Positions 6,482 to 15,946 of a DNA stretch of 19,205 bases are shown piece after piece (the stretch's first letter is position 1; each line of letters begins with the position of its first letter). This DNA comes from Alphaproteobacteria bacterium. GTDB taxonomy: Bacteria; Pseudomonadota; Alphaproteobacteria; UBA828. Position numbers and translations under genes: made by a program. The stretch is taken from positions 1 through 19,205 of the forward strand of contig JABJCZ010000342.1 in the NCBI GenBank assembly GCA_018668475.1, written 5' to 3'. The notes under the pieces were generated by a model, which saw only the letters and a program-made list of their open reading frames with translations, did not search any database and had not been told where the DNA came from.

Positions 6482-7624
6482 CTAGTCTTTGAGGTCTTCC
6501 CAAATGTCCTTGACCTTGGCAAAGAACCCTTCGGCCTCCGGGCTGGTGCCAGACTTGCTGGTATTTTCGAATTCGCGCAGCAACTCTTTTTGTTTTTTCG
6601 TCAAGCTGACCGGCGTCTCGACGCTGACATGAACATACATATCGCCGTGGCCGGAGCCGTGTAGGGCGGGCATGCCTTTGCCGCGCAGCCGAAACTGCTG
6701 GCCCGACTGGGTCCCGGCTGGAACAGTTACCCGCGCGCGACCACCGCCCAGGGTCGGCACCTCGAGTGTCCCGCCAAGGGTCGCCTTGATCATTGAGATC
6801 GGCACACGGCATCGAATATGCAGCCCGTCGCGATCAAAAATGCGGTGCTGCTCAATAGAGAGAAAAATGTAGAGGTCACCAGCGGGCGCGCCACGTGCAC
6901 CGGCCTCGCCTTCGCCAGCCAGGCGAATTCGGGTGCCATCCTCGACGCCTGTTGGGATATTGACCGACAGGGTCTTTTCTTTATGGGTACGACCGCTGCC
7001 CTTGCAGGTGCCGCACGGATTGGCGATGACCTGGCCCGCGCCCTGACAGGTCGGGCAGGTGCGCTCAATCGTGAAAAAGCCCTGCTGCGCACGAACCTTG
7101 CCAGCCCCGCCACAGGTACCGCAATTGGCCGGCCGGGTGCCGCTTTTGGCGCCCGTGCCGGTGCATGTCTCGCAGGTGACAGCGGTCGGCACACGAACCC
7201 GCGCCTGTTTTCCAGCGTGGGCATCCTCAAGCGTGATCTCAAGATTGTATCGCAGGTCGGCACCCCGAACGCCGCCTTGCCGCCCGCCGCCACGCCGTCC
7301 GCCATTGCCGCCCATGAAATCGCCGAACAGGTCGTCGAACACATCGGAAAAGCTGGACCGGAAATCAAAACCTTGCGCGCCCTGACCACCCGCGCCGCCT
7401 TCAAATGCGGCATGGCCAAACTGGTCGTACGCCGCCTTTTTCTCGGGGTCGGAAAGGATGTGATAGGCCTCAGACAAATCCTTGAATTTTGCCTCGGCGG
7501 CCTTGTCGTCCGGATTCTGATCCGGATGATATTTCATCGCGAGCTTGCGATAAGCCTTCTTGAGTTCGTCCTCACCCGCGCCCCGGTCTACGCCGAGCGT
7601 TTCGTAATAATCATCCTTGGCCAT
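6482..7624 (-). CDS. dnaJ: chaperone DnaJ (Hsp40)
   Basis: This 380-residue type I Hsp40 stimulates DnaK ATP hydrolysis and delivers unfolded substrates. Domains in order are the J domain (about 3-70) with HPD at 33-35, a Gly/Phe-rich linker (about 71-119), a zinc-binding region (about 150-212) with four CxxCxGxG-type repeats, then the C-terminal substrate-binding domains. Two consecutive ATGs occur (7625-7627 and 7622-7624). I chose the second because it gives the family start MAKxDYYE, puts HPD at the E. coli position, and lies 8 rather than 5 bases from a GGGGGG stretch. dnaK lies 107 bases upstream, presumably on the same transcript; no terminator was seen between them. Confidence 0.97.
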   Translation of the reverse strand: MAKDDYYETLGVDRGAGEDELKKAYRKLAMKYHPDQNPDDKAAEAKFKDLSEAYHILSDPEKKAAYDQFGHAAFEGGAGGQGAQGFDFRSSFSDVFDDLFGDFMGGNGGRRGGGRQGGVRGADLRYNLEITLEDAHAGKQARVRVPTAVTCETCTGTGAKSGTRPANCGTCGGAGKVRAQQGFFTIERTCPTCQGAGQVIANPCGTCKGSGRTHKEKTLSVNIPTGVEDGTRIRLAGEGEAGARGAPAGDLYIFLSIEQHRIFDRDGLHIRCRVPISMIKATLGGTLEVPTLGGGRARVTVPAGTQSGQQFRLRGKGMPALHGSGHGDMYVHVSVETPVSLTKKQKELLREFENTSKSGTSPEAEGFFAKVKDIWEDLKD

Positions 7625-7731
7625 CATTCAGGCCCCCCAAAACAGCCAGAGGCGCGCCAGCCTGATCGTGGCATGGTCGCGCCCCCGCATGTGACGGTCC
7701 AGTTCTCAAACATCAAGCGAGTTGCGCCTGA

Positions 7732-9690
7732 TCAGGAGGACTGGTCTTTTTTATCGTCGTCGTCGAGCTCTTCAAATGTTGCATCAACAACCGTCTCGTC
7801 ATCCGATGCAGCAGCTTCCTCGGTACCTTCCGCGCCGTCGGCGCCCGGGCCACCCATATCACCCATATCGGCGGCACCTTCCTCCTCCTGCTGCTTGTAC
7901 ATCGCCTCGCCAAGCTTCATCGAGGCTTGCGCCAGAGTTTCGGTCTTGGCCTGAATGACGCTTGCATCCTCGGCAGACAATGCCTCGCGGAGATCGGTAA
8001 CAGCCGCTTCGATCGCAGATTTCTCTTCCTCAGAAATCTTCTCGCCGAACTCTTCAAGGTTCTTCTCAACGCTGTGAACCAGGCCATCCGCGTGGTTGCG
8101 CGCTTCGACCAGCTCGCGACGCTGCTTGTCTTCCTCGGCATGCGCCTCGGCATTGTTCACCATGTTATCGATTTCATCATCGCTGAGGCCGCCTGAGGCC
8201 TGAATGCGAATCTGCTGTTCCTTCGAGGTCGCCTTATCCTTGGCAGAAACATTGACGATACCATTGGCATCAATATCGAAACCAACCTCGATCTGCGGCA
8301 TACCGCGCGGCGCGGGTGGAATGCCAACCAGATCGAACTGGCCCAGCACCTTGTTGTCAGCCGCCATCTCGCGCTCACCCTGGAACACCCGGATGGTCAC
8401 AGCTGTCTGACCATCTTCGGCGGTCGAAAATACCTGCGATTTTTTGGTCGGGATCGTGGTGTTTCGATCAATCAAGCGGGTAAAGACGCCGCCCAATGTC
8501 TCGATACCCAGCGACAGCGGCGTAACATCCAGCAGCAGGACGTCTTTGACGTCGCCCTGCAGAACACCGGCCTGAATGGCCGCACCAACCGCGACAACCT
8601 CATCCGGGTTCACGCCACGGTTGGGATCCTTGCCGAAGAAATTCTTCACCGTCTCAATGACCTTCGGCATACGGGTCATACCACCAACGAGAATTATCTC
8701 GCCAATTTCGCCCGCCGACATGCCGGCATCTTTCAAGGCCGCCTTGCAAGGCGCGATGGTGCGGGTCACGAGATCTTCGACGATCGCTTCCAGCTTGGAC
8801 CGCGTGATCTTGAGCGTAAGATGCTTCGGCCCTGACTGATCAGCGGTGATAAAGGGCAGATTGACCTCGGTCTGCATGGCGCTGGACAGCTCGATCTTGG
8901 CTTTTTCGGCTGCTTCCTTAAGCCGCTGCAGAGCCAGTCGGTCGCCCCTGAGATCAATACCGTTTTCTTTCTCGAACTCATCCGCCAGATAATCGAGTAG
9001 ACGCATGTCAAAATCTTCACCGCCCAGGAACGTATCCCCGTTGGTGGACTTCACTTCGAACACACCGTCGCCGATTTCAAGAACCGAGACGTCAAAGGTG
9101 CCGCCACCGAGATCGTAAACGACGATGGTGCCGGTGGCGTCCTTGTCGAGCCCGTAAGCGAGGGCTGCGGCGGTCGGCTCATTGATGATGCGTAGAACCT
9201 CCAGGCCGGCGATCTTGCCCGCATCCTTGGTGGCCTGGCGCTGGGCATCATTGAAATACGCCGGCACAGTGATAACTGCCTTGTCGACCGTATCGCCCAA
9301 ATGGGATTCAGCCGTCTCTTTCATTTTCTGCAGCGTGAAGGCGCTGATCTGGCTCGGGCTGAAATTTTCGCCACGGGCTTCGACCCAGGCATCACCGTTA
9401 CTGTGCTCGGTGATGGAGTAGGGCACCATCTTGATGTCCTTCTGGGTCATCGGGTCCTTATACGCGCGCCCGATAAGACGTTTGATGGCAAAAACGGTGT
9501 TCTCCGGATTAGTGACCGCCTGCCGCTTGGCAGGCTGACCAACAAGCCGTTCACCGTCTTCAGCGAAGGCCACGACGGACGGTGTCGTCCGCATGCCTTC
9601 AACATTTTCGATAACGCGGGGCTCGGAGCCCTCCATGACCGCAACGCACGAATTAGTCGTGCCGAGATCAATCCCGATAACCTTGCTCAT
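7732..9690 (-). CDS. dnaK: molecular chaperone DnaK (Hsp70)
   Basis: This 652-residue Hsp70 has an N-terminal ATPase domain (about 1-385) with [13 protein letters not shown] and [18 protein letters not shown] beta-sandwich substrate-binding domain (about 390-505) and helical lid follow. The C-terminal tail is Gly/acidic-rich and ends near [15 protein letters not shown], a slight variant of the usual bacterial EEVDDD tail. The frame opens 13 codons earlier at 9729. The ATG at 9688-9690 gives the family start [10 protein letters not shown] and has AAGGAA about 7 bases upstream. A 241-base gap separates it from grpE. A sigma32-type promoter and a terminator-like hairpin lie there, so dnaK-dnaJ can probably be induced independently of hrcA-grpE. 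Confidence 0.98.
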   Translation of the reverse strand: MSKVIGIDLGTTNSCVAVMEGSEPRVIENVEGMRTTPSVVAFAEDGERLVGQPAKRQAVTNPENTVFAIKRLIGRAYKDPMTQKDIKMVPYSITEHSNGDAWVEARGENFSPSQISAFTLQKMKETAESHLGDTVDKAVITVPAYFNDAQRQATKDAGKIAGLEVLRIINEPTAAALAYGLDKDATGTIVVYDLGGGTFDVSVLEIGDGVFEVKSTNGDTFLGGEDFDMRLLDYLADEFEKENGIDLRGDRLALQRLKEAAEKAKIELSSAMQTEVNLPFITADQSGPKHLTLKITRSKLEAIVEDLVTRTIAPCKAALKDAGMSAGEIGEIILVGGMTRMPKVIETVKNFFGKDPNRGVNPDEVVAVGAAIQAGVLQGDVKDVLLLDVTPLSLGIETLGGVFTRLIDRNTTIPTKKSQVFSTAEDGQTAVTIRVFQGEREMAADNKVLGQFDLVGIPPAPRGMPQIEVGFDIDANGIVNVSAKDKATSKEQQIRIQASGGLSDDEIDNMVNNAEAHAEEDKQRRELVEARNHADGLVHSVEKNLEEFGEKISEEEKSAIEAAVTDLREALSAEDASVIQAKTETLAQASMKLGEAMYKQQEEEGAADMGDMGGPGADGAEGTEEAAASDDETVVDATFEELDDDDKKDQSS

Positions 9691-9794
9691 TGCATTTCCT
9701 TGTGTTTCAGCAGATGCGGACAGCCACACGGTGCACCGCCTGCATCCCTCAAAATTGCGAGCCTGGGCCCATCAAGGGCCGGCGCTCGTGGCGT

Positions 9795-9823
9795 TATATG
9801 GGGTGTTCACAGCACCCTGCAAC
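9795..9823 (-). promoter_or_regulatory. sigma32 (RpoH)-type heat-shock promoter of dnaK
   Basis: On the minus strand GTTGCAG (9817-9823) is followed after 13 bases by CCCCATATA (9795-9803). The downstream half matches the E. coli sigma32 -10 consensus CCCCATnTA completely. The upstream half is a partial match to CTTGAAA. The start would lie near 9788, giving a leader of roughly 98 bases before the dnaK ATG. Position, orientation and gene make this the most convincing regulatory site in the window. Confidence 0.6.
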
Positions 9824-9868
9824 CATTTGCCGACGTTTTCGTCGATCTGCGCGAAGGGCCAAGTCGAG

Positions 9869-9889
9869 AAAAACCTGGACCGGGCCAAG
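9869..9889 (-). terminator. weak intrinsic terminator-like hairpin between grpE and dnaK
   Basis: On the minus strand CTTGG (9885-9889), a six-base loop and CCAGG (9874-9878) form a 5-bp stem with one G-T pair. It is followed directly by five T residues (9869-9873). A second T-run (seven T) lies between it and grpE at about 9898-9904. The stem is short, so termination would be partial at best. It would sit after grpE and before the dnaK promoter. Confidence 0.3.
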
Positions 9890-9931
9890 GAAAACCTAAA
9901 AAAACAACTGCATTACAATGGGTTATGGAAA

Positions 9932-10621
9932 CTACGCGGAAGTATCGACCTTGGCACCAACGTCAGCACCATTCTCATCGTTACCGTCGTCGCTCTCTGC
10001 CGCTGCCGGCTTGATGCCGCCTTTGGCAACCCCGACCATAGCCGGACGCAACAGGCGATCCCCGATCACGTAACCCGCCTGAAGCACCTGAACAATGGTG
10101 CCATCAGGCTGATTGGACTCTTTGTCCTCAAACATGGCCTGGTGCAGATTGTAGTCGAACGGCTCGCCCATGGGATCGACCAGCTTAATACGGTGGCGCT
10201 CGAACACGGTATCCAGTTCACGGGCGGTCATCTCCACACCGTCAACGATTGATGTCAGCGCTTCGTTTTCCTGTTTGAGCTCCGGCGTAACGGCTGCCAG
10301 CGCACGGCTCATGTTATCTGCAACCGACAGCAGATCCCGGGCGAAATTGCTGATCGAATACTGGGCGGCATCATGCACATCCTTTTTTGCCCGGCGTCGC
10401 ACGTTTTCGGTTTCGGCCATAGCCCGCAGAAGCTGATCGCGCATCGAATCAACCGTCTCGGGTGCTTTCCCCGCCGCAGCGTCGCCAGCGGCCCGATCCC
10501 CTGGAGTCTGTTCTTCATCCAGGTCATCCGGCGCCAGTACTTCGTGCTCGCTTTCGCTCAAGACGTATGCCTCTTCAGCATCGGCCTCGGCATTTGCCTG
10601 TGATTTATCCTTGTCGTCCAT
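9932..10621 (-). CDS. grpE: nucleotide exchange factor GrpE
   Basis: This 229-residue protein releases ADP from DnaK and works as a dimer. The N-terminal 55 residues are highly acidic and probably disordered. A long helix (about 56-115) starts DSMRDQLLRAMAETENVRRRAKKDV, as usual for the family. The C-terminal beta domain (about 145-205) includes GEPFDYNLHQAMF and the signature VIQVLQAGY-like VQVLQAGYVIGDRLLRPAMVGVAKG. The tail is acidic and variable. The ATG at 10619-10621 has an AGG a few bases upstream. hrcA ends 25 bases upstream in the same direction, so the two are almost certainly cotranscribed. Confidence 0.96.
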   Translation of the reverse strand: MDDKDKSQANAEADAEEAYVLSESEHEVLAPDDLDEEQTPGDRAAGDAAAGKAPETVDSMRDQLLRAMAETENVRRRAKKDVHDAAQYSISNFARDLLSVADNMSRALAAVTPELKQENEALTSIVDGVEMTARELDTVFERHRIKLVDPMGEPFDYNLHQAMFEDKESNQPDGTIVQVLQAGYVIGDRLLRPAMVGVAKGGIKPAAAESDDGNDENGADVGAKVDTSA

Positions 10622-10646
10622 AACCTGTTCTTTTTTCGTGAGAGGT

Positions 10647-11684
10647 CTAACCCAGCAGGCGGCTGATTACGCCGGCTGTATGATCAACCATGGGAATGAT
10701 GCGGGCATAATTCAACCGCGTAGGGCCAATAACGCCAATCGCACCGACAAATCGTGATTCGCTATCGCGGTAGGGCGCAACCACCATGGAGCTGTCGGTT
10801 TCGCGAAACAGCTCGCTTTCTGCACCAATAAAGATCTGCACACCGTCTGCCGTTCGCGTGGTTTCCAGCAAACGCTGCAAGTCCGCCTTCTCGTCCAACG
10901 CGTCAAATAGCGAGCGAAGGCGCTCAAGCTCGACCGTTTCGTTGATTTCGCCCAGCAGGTTGGCTCTGCCACGAACGATCAGCACGCCAGATTTCCGTGC
11001 GTCATCAACGTGCGTTGCAAGGCCCGCTGCGACAACCTTAGCCGTCAGTTCGTCAATTTCCGCCTGATGGGCTGCAATCTCATTCTGGATTTCTTCGTTG
11101 GCCTGATCCAGCGTGCGCCCGGCCAGCCTGGCGTTCAGATAGTTCGTCGCCTGCGTCAGGCTGGACTGGGTAATACCCGGGGGGATATCGATAACCCGAT
11201 TTTCGACAAGCCCTGATTCCGTCACCATGACCAGCAATGCCCGGCCTGGCCCGATGCTGACAAACTCAACCTGACGAAAGGGCACGTCTTCTTTCGGCGC
11301 CAGCACCAGCCCGGCGCAGTGCGAGAGACCCGACAGGGTTTCCGTTGCTTCGCCCAGCATCTCCTCTACGGTGCGGCCGGCCGCCTGGCACTTGCCCTCA
11401 ATATTGGCCCGGTCATCGTCGGTCAGGTTGCCGAGCTCAAGCAAACCATCGACAAAAAAGCGCAGGCCCACCTGGGTCGGCAAACGACCTGCCGAGGTAT
11501 GCGGCGCATAAAGCAATCCTGCATCCTCAAGGTCCGCCATGACGTTGCGCACTGTTGCAGGCGAAATTGGGCTTTGGAGGCGGCGCGCGAGTGTGCGCGA
11601 GCCCACCGGCTGGCCGGTGGACATGTATTCCTCGATAAGCCGGCGCAAAACATCGCGCGAGCGTAGATCTAATTGTTGCAACAT
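10647..11684 (-). CDS. hrcA: heat-inducible transcription repressor HrcA
   Basis: This protein has 345 residues, the usual family length. An N-terminal winged helix-turn-helix carries GQPVGSRTLARRL and SPATVRNVMADLEDAGLL, then the conserved PHTSAGRLPT (about 61-70). A GAF-like ligand/dimer domain follows. HrcA represses chaperone genes by binding CIRCE inverted repeats and is activated by GroEL. The frame opens far upstream at 11876, but residues before MLQQLDLRSRDVL are unlike the family and a good promoter lies inside that extension, so I set the start at 11682-11684. No clear Shine-Dalgarno precedes it. I could not find a CIRCE element here, so its main target (often groESL) is presumably elsewhere. 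Confidence 0.95.
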   Translation of the reverse strand: MLQQLDLRSRDVLRRLIEEYMSTGQPVGSRTLARRLQSPISPATVRNVMADLEDAGLLYAPHTSAGRLPTQVGLRFFVDGLLELGNLTDDDRANIEGKCQAAGRTVEEMLGEATETLSGLSHCAGLVLAPKEDVPFRQVEFVSIGPGRALLVMVTESGLVENRVIDIPPGITQSSLTQATNYLNARLAGRTLDQANEEIQNEIAAHQAEIDELTAKVVAAGLATHVDDARKSGVLIVRGRANLLGEINETVELERLRSLFDALDEKADLQRLLETTRTADGVQIFIGAESELFRETDSSMVVAPYRDSESRFVGAIGVIGPTRLNYARIIPMVDHTAGVISRLLG

Positions 11685-11727
11685 GCGGGGTATCGGCCAC
11701 CCAGTCTGTTTGTCGGAGGCTGATGGG

Positions 11728-11756
11728 AATGTAGTAACGCACTGGTAGGTCGTCAA
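11728..11756 (-). promoter_or_regulatory. sigma70-type promoter of hrcA-grpE
   Basis: On the minus strand TTGACG (-35, 11751-11756) and TACATT (-10, 11728-11733) are separated by exactly 17 bases. The -35 matches five of six consensus bases and the -10 four of six. Transcription would begin near 11721, about 37 bases before the hrcA ATG. It supports the short HrcA start and separates this transcript from the divergent rph. Confidence 0.55.
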
Positions 11757-11796
11757 CGGCACCTCGGCAAATGCTTTCTGGCCCGCCGCTTTACGG

Positions 11797-11810
11797 GCGT
11801 GCGCGCACGC
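11797..11810. promoter_or_regulatory. 14-base perfect palindrome in the rph/hrcA divergent region
   Basis: GCGTGCGCGCACGC is its own reverse complement. It lies 41 bases upstream of the hrcA -35 and 78 bases upstream of the rph ATG. It falls between TTTACG (11790-11795) and GATACT, a weak -35/-10-like pair for rph with a 15-base spacer. It could be an operator. Alternating GC palindromes also arise by chance in high-GC DNA. Confidence 0.25.
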
Positions 11811-11887
11811 GATACTTTCCGCGCGCGCTGGCCTAGGCAAAAGCCGACGAATTACGGCAGAATCGCCAGCAGACAAGGAGAATCAAG

Positions 11888-12610
11888 ATGCGCCCATCTG
11901 GTCGCCAGCTCGACGAAAAGCGGGCCGTGACATTGACCACAGGTGTCAACAAACATGCAGAAGGCTCCTGCCTCGCCTGTTTTGGAGACACTCACGTATT
12001 GTGCACCGCCAGCGTCGAAGAACGGGTACCGCCATTTTTGCGGAATTCCGGTCGTGGCTGGGTTACGGCGGAATACGGCATGTTGCCGCGCTCAACCGGA
12101 TCACGCAGCGGGCGTGAGGCGGCGCGAGGCAAACAGGGCGGTCGAACACATGAAATTCAGCGGCTTATTGGTCGCTCATTGCGCGCGGTGACAAACCTCA
12201 CCGGGTTTGGTGAACGCCAGATCACACTGGATTGCGATGTTATCCAGGCGGATGGCGGCACGCGCACAGCGGCGATCACCGGCGCCTATGTTGCCCTGCA
12301 TCAGGCATTTGACGGGCTGGTCGCGTCTGGCGCCATCAGCGCGGTGCCCCTGATTGATGAAGTCGCCGCCGTCAGCTGTGGCATATACAAAGGCACGGCG
12401 GTGCTTGATCTGGATTACCCGGAAGATTCAAACGCCGAGGCTGACGCCAATTTTGTCCTGACCGGAAAAGGCGGGATTGTCGAAATTCAAGGCACCGCCG
12501 AAGCCGACCCGTTTTCACAGGACGACTTCCTGCAGCTCATGGAGCTGGCAAAAAAGGGCATCAGCGAGCTGGTCATCATGCAGCGCGCGGCCCTTAAGCC
12601 GGGGAACTGA
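11888..12610 (+). CDS. rph: ribonuclease PH
   Basis: This 240-residue phosphorolytic 3'-5' exoribonuclease trims tRNA 3' ends and helps degrade structured RNA, acting as a hexameric ring. It starts [12 protein letters not shown] as the family does. The signature [17 protein letters not shown] places the phosphate-binding Arg at 86, and the catalytic acidic segment [13 protein letters not shown] follows near 178-190. The ATG has a strong AAGGAG at 11875-11880, spaced 7 bases. It diverges from hrcA over 203 bases, an arrangement frequent in alphaproteobacteria. rdgB starts 4 bases after its stop, so the two are probably translated from one transcript. Confidence 0.97.
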   Translation: MRPSGRQLDEKRAVTLTTGVNKHAEGSCLACFGDTHVLCTASVEERVPPFLRNSGRGWVTAEYGMLPRSTGSRSGREAARGKQGGRTHEIQRLIGRSLRAVTNLTGFGERQITLDCDVIQADGGTRTAAITGAYVALHQAFDGLVASGAISAVPLIDEVAAVSCGIYKGTAVLDLDYPEDSNAEADANFVLTGKGGIVEIQGTAEADPFSQDDFLQLMELAKKGISELVIMQRAALKPGN

Positions 12611-12614
12611 CGCC

Positions 12615-13238
12615 ATGGCCCGAAGACTCTCCGGCGGTCGGCTGGTTGTAGCCAGCCACAACGCCGGAAAAGTTCGGGAAATCAATGCGCTGATCGGCCC
12701 ATTTGGCTTCGAGGCCGTCTCGGCTCAGTCGCTTGACCTGCCCGAGCCTGAGGAAACCGGTAAGACATTTCTGGCCAACGCGGAGATCAAAGCTGTCAGT
12801 GCTGCGACCGCATCCGGCCTGCCATCACTGGCGGATGATTCCGGCCTGGCAGTGGACGTGCTCAATGGCGAGCCAGGTATCTATTCCGCCCGTTGGGCGG
12901 GGCCTTCGAAAAATTTTTCCTTCGCCATGAAGGACGTGCGGCGCGCAATTGAAAAGACTGGCGCCGACCCGGTTGGTCAGACGGCGCGCTTTATATGTGC
13001 CTTGTGCTTGTGTTGGCCTGACGGCCACTGCGAAGCCTTTGAGGGCCAGGTGGAAGGCACACTTACCTTTCCGCAGCGTGGCGAGCGGGGCTTTGGCTAT
13101 GACCCAATTTTTATGCCACTGGGACACAACATTACCTTTGGTGAAATGGACCCGAACAGCAAGCACGCCATGAGCCACCGGGCCAGTGCCTTCAGCCAAT
13201 TGGTAGAAAACTGCTTTGGCGAACCCGACAGCGCATAG
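12615..13238 (+). CDS. rdgB: dITP/XTP pyrophosphatase (Ham1/RdgB)
   Basis: This 207-residue house-cleaning enzyme hydrolyses non-canonical purine nucleoside triphosphates (dITP, ITP, XTP) to monophosphates. Motifs are SHNAGK (14-19) for phosphate binding, ADDSGLAVD (73-81) for metal binding and catalysis, the purine-pocket segment [11 protein letters not shown] (156-166) and SHR (187-189). The frame opens earlier inside rph, but [19 protein letters not shown] is the sensible start, 4 bases after the rph stop, with GGGGA of rph as ribosome-binding site. Its 3' end overlaps the likely TTG start of hemW by 23 bases. Confidence 0.96.
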   Translation: MARRLSGGRLVVASHNAGKVREINALIGPFGFEAVSAQSLDLPEPEETGKTFLANAEIKAVSAATASGLPSLADDSGLAVDVLNGEPGIYSARWAGPSKNFSFAMKDVRRAIEKTGADPVGQTARFICALCLCWPDGHCEAFEGQVEGTLTFPQRGERGFGYDPIFMPLGHNITFGEMDPNSKHAMSHRASAFSQLVENCFGEPDSA

Positions 13239-14451
13239 CGGCAATCAGGCTTTGGCCGGAGATGCCCGACCCGGCCCGGAGACGCCGGCGCGCGACCCGC
13301 TCGCCATTTACGTTCACTGGCCTTACTGCTTGTCCATGTGCCCGTATTGCGACTTCAACAGCCATGTGCGTGAAACCATTAATACCGACGCCATGGCAGC
13401 GGCCTATTGCACCGAGCTGAAACATTTTGCGGGCCTGACCGGCCGGCGACCGGTGGAGACCATTTTTTTTGGCGGTGGCACGCCATCGCTGATGCCGGAG
13501 GGTCTTGTTGGCCGGATCCTCAATACGATCGCTGACCTGTGGCAGCTCGGTCCAGATGCCGAGATTACCCTTGAGGCTAATCCGACCTCAGCGGATGCAG
13601 CCCGCTTCGCTGGCTACCGTGCCGCAGGGGTCAATCGCTTGTCATTGGGCGTGCAGGCATTGGACGATGCGGCGCTGGCATTTCTCGGGCGTCAGCACAG
13701 TGCAGCAGAAAGCCTGCGGGCGCTCGACCTGGCCGCACGCGAATTTTCTCGCACCTCGATCGACCTGATATACGGGCGCCAGAACCAGACTCCAGATGCC
13801 TGGGAGAAAGAACTGACTCAGGCTCTGGGCTTACCTGTGCAACATATTTCGCTCTATCAGCTGACCATCGAAAAAGGCACGGCGTTTTTTCAGGATGCGC
13901 GGGACGGGCGCCTGCATTTGCCGGACGAAGATACCCTGCGAACCTTCTTTGACATGACCCAGGCAATCACCAATGCCACCGGCATGCCAGCCTACGAGGT
14001 TTCAAATCATGCGATACCCGGTGAAGAATGCCGGCACAACCTCGCGTATTGGACCTATCGGCCCTATGTGGGCGTCGGGCCGGGGGCCCATGGCCGGCTG
14101 CCGGTAAGCAATGGCAGTGGTGTCGGGCGGTTGGCCACACGCCAGCACGCCAAACCCGAGACGTGGATTGATGCGGTACGCATCAAGGGCCACGGCGGCG
14201 CCGAGAGCGAGCCAGTACCAGCAGACGAGATGGTAATTGAAGCGTTGATGATGGGCTTGCGCCTGACTGACGGTATCGATGCCAATACTTTTCAGCAAGC
14301 CACGGGGCGGCCCCTGGACAGTGCCTGTCCTGCCTCCAGTACCAAACGTCTCATAGATGCGGAATTCATTGAACGAACGCCGACCCATCTTTGCCTGACC
14401 GCAAAAGGCCGACCCTTCCTTGATGCCATACTGAAAAAATTAGTGGCCTAA
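13216..14451 (+). CDS. hemW: radical SAM heme chaperone HemW (coproporphyrinogen III oxidase-like)
   Basis: This protein has up to 411 residues. The radical SAM cluster motif is C-x3-C-x2-C at Cys38, Cys42 and Cys45 in [36 protein letters not shown] and [11 protein letters not shown] are typical of the HemN/HemW superfamily, as is the C-terminal HemN domain. The extra N-terminal cysteine needed for true HemN is absent, so HemW (heme delivery) is the better name. No ATG precedes the cluster. The frame begins with TTG at 13216, inside rdgB; a second TTG at 13252 would give an N-terminus of more usual length. The gene ends 24 bases before the convergent lipoprotein gene. Confidence 0.92.
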   Translation: MANPTAHSGNQALAGDARPGPETPARDPLAIYVHWPYCLSMCPYCDFNSHVRETINTDAMAAAYCTELKHFAGLTGRRPVETIFFGGGTPSLMPEGLVGRILNTIADLWQLGPDAEITLEANPTSADAARFAGYRAAGVNRLSLGVQALDDAALAFLGRQHSAAESLRALDLAAREFSRTSIDLIYGRQNQTPDAWEKELTQALGLPVQHISLYQLTIEKGTAFFQDARDGRLHLPDEDTLRTFFDMTQAITNATGMPAYEVSNHAIPGEECRHNLAYWTYRPYVGVGPGAHGRLPVSNGSGVGRLATRQHAKPETWIDAVRIKGHGGAESEPVPADEMVIEALMMGLRLTDGIDANTFQQATGRPLDSACPASSTKRLIDAEFIERTPTHLCLTAKGRPFLDAILKKLVA

Positions 14452-14475
14452 GAAAAATGCCCGGAACGGCGGCGC

Positions 14476-15912
14476 TCAATTTGCCGTCGCAGCGGAAAAC
14501 CCGCGTGTCGGCGCATCGATGACCCGCACCGTACCGCCGGCTTCAACTTCAAGAACCGCGAGGCCACGTTCGGACAACCCGCTTTCCATAAACCGAAATG
14601 CGCCGGCGGCCCCAAAAAAGCCGCGGGATGTCGTCAACGCCTGATCGGAAAAATCGGCCCGGCGATCCCTTCGTCCCAAGGCTGCAGCAAGCGCCGTGGC
14701 ATCGTAGGCAAGCTCGGCAATGCGCAGGGGCAGGCGGTCATATGCGCGTTCATAGCGCCGTCTGAATGTTCCCTCAGCAGCCGGCGGTGGCGCTACATAC
14801 CAGGCGCCGGCAAGGGTCGGTTCAGCCAGTATCTGCGGGGTATTCCAGAGGCCAAGCCCCAAGAGCCGAACCTTGGCCGGTTCGATATCATAGAACGGCA
14901 CCAGCGACACAACCTGACGGAGACGCGACCCTCCATCCGGAATCAATATCGCATCGAAATCGACCTCGCCCAGCGTGTGCAGGGATTCCAACCGGGTCAA
15001 CGCGCGCACCGAAATTTCGTCCTCCCGCTCCATCAGCGCCTCGCGCTCCGCCTCCAGCGCTGCGCGGCGGACATCGTAATTTGCAAGCTCGCGGACGACT
15101 TCTGCAGCGTCCGCCGCATCGGCGCTGTAAAAAGCGGTGCGGGTGAGCTCGGCGCCGACCGACACCAGCACCTTGTGATACTGGCTGACAACGGCGCGAC
15201 CGTAAGCAGTATCAGGTGCCAGAGCCGCAAACCGGCGATGTCCGGCCAAATAGGCGTAGTTGACGACACGCTCCACTTGTTGACGCGACGTGTGACCGAT
15301 CAGATAAACCCCGCTACCCGCGACTTCAGGGTCAGTTGAGAATGCGATTATCCTGACGTTAGCGGCCTTGGCGTGCGGCGCGACGGCAAGAACTTCCTCC
15401 CGCAACAAAGGCCCGATCAAAAGCGATGCACCAGCCTCAAGCGCAGCCAATACTGCAAGCTCCGCGCCATCGCTCGTGCCGCCGGTATCAAACGGCAACA
15501 ATCGGAACTGATCATCGCCGATATCGAACAGCGCGAGTTGCGCCGCATTGAGGATGGCACTGCCTTGCCGTGCATAGCGGCCCGAAAGGGGCACCAACAG
15601 TGCAACCCGAACCACCGCAGGCGCCGGTGCCGCGAGAGACTCTGCCTCAACGTTGGCCACGTTGATCTCTTCAGAACCGGGCGGCAGACCCGCAAGGTTT
15701 TTCGGCTCAGATTGCAATTCACCAGCTTGGTCGGCGGTCGCCGTTGCCTCGGGCGCCGCCTCATCAACCCGGCTTTCAGCAGCCTCAGACCCGCCCGAAA
15801 TTTCGGTGCGCACACTTTCAATATAGCTATCGAGGCCAGCGCCGTTTTGACAGGCCGCCACAATCAGCGCCATGCTCACCACCACCGAAACACGCAACAG
15901 CGCGTGACGCAT
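14476..15912 (-). CDS. LppC/LpoA-like lipoprotein (penicillin-binding protein activator family)
   Basis: This 478-residue predicted outer-membrane lipoprotein has a signal peptide of 20 residues ending in the lipobox VAAC with Cys21. A disordered Ala/Glu-rich linker spans about 22-100. A periplasmic binding protein-like fold starts at VRVALLVPLSGRYARQG (about 101), with DTAYGRAVVSQYHKVL and a charged helical segment near 281-312. LpoA in E. coli activates PBP1A; for alphaproteobacterial relatives this role is inferred. The frame opens at 15999, but the ATG at 15910-15912 gives the cleanest signal peptide. It is divergent from rsmI and convergent with hemW. The gap to rsmI is only 34 AT-rich bases, so promoters must be compact or lie within coding sequence. 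Confidence 0.85.
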   Translation of the reverse strand: MRHALLRVSVVVSMALIVAACQNGAGLDSYIESVRTEISGGSEAAESRVDEAAPEATATADQAGELQSEPKNLAGLPPGSEEINVANVEAESLAAPAPAVVRVALLVPLSGRYARQGSAILNAAQLALFDIGDDQFRLLPFDTGGTSDGAELAVLAALEAGASLLIGPLLREEVLAVAPHAKAANVRIIAFSTDPEVAGSGVYLIGHTSRQQVERVVNYAYLAGHRRFAALAPDTAYGRAVVSQYHKVLVSVGAELTRTAFYSADAADAAEVVRELANYDVRRAALEAEREALMEREDEISVRALTRLESLHTLGEVDFDAILIPDGGSRLRQVVSLVPFYDIEPAKVRLLGLGLWNTPQILAEPTLAGAWYVAPPPAAEGTFRRRYERAYDRLPLRIAELAYDATALAAALGRRDRRADFSDQALTTSRGFFGAAGAFRFMESGLSERGLAVLEVEAGGTVRVIDAPTRGFSAATAN

Positions 15913-15946
15913 CGGAAGTCGATAATATATTTGTCTGATCAAAATC

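Noticed and set aside
6818..7954. 378-codon rightward open frame opposite dnaJ and the end of dnaK
   Set aside because: It is antisense to well-conserved dnaJ/dnaK coding sequence; long antisense frames are expected with this codon usage, and the translation is low-complexity with no domain.
9301..10014. 237-codon rightward frame opposite the dnaK start and the dnaK-grpE gap
   Set aside because: It is a shadow of dnaK in its first half and runs through the promoter region; no family features.
11685..11876. 64-codon N-terminal extension of HrcA
   Set aside because: It has no resemblance to HrcA, contains a 17-base-spaced TTGACG/TACATT promoter, and the remaining 345 residues are the normal family length.
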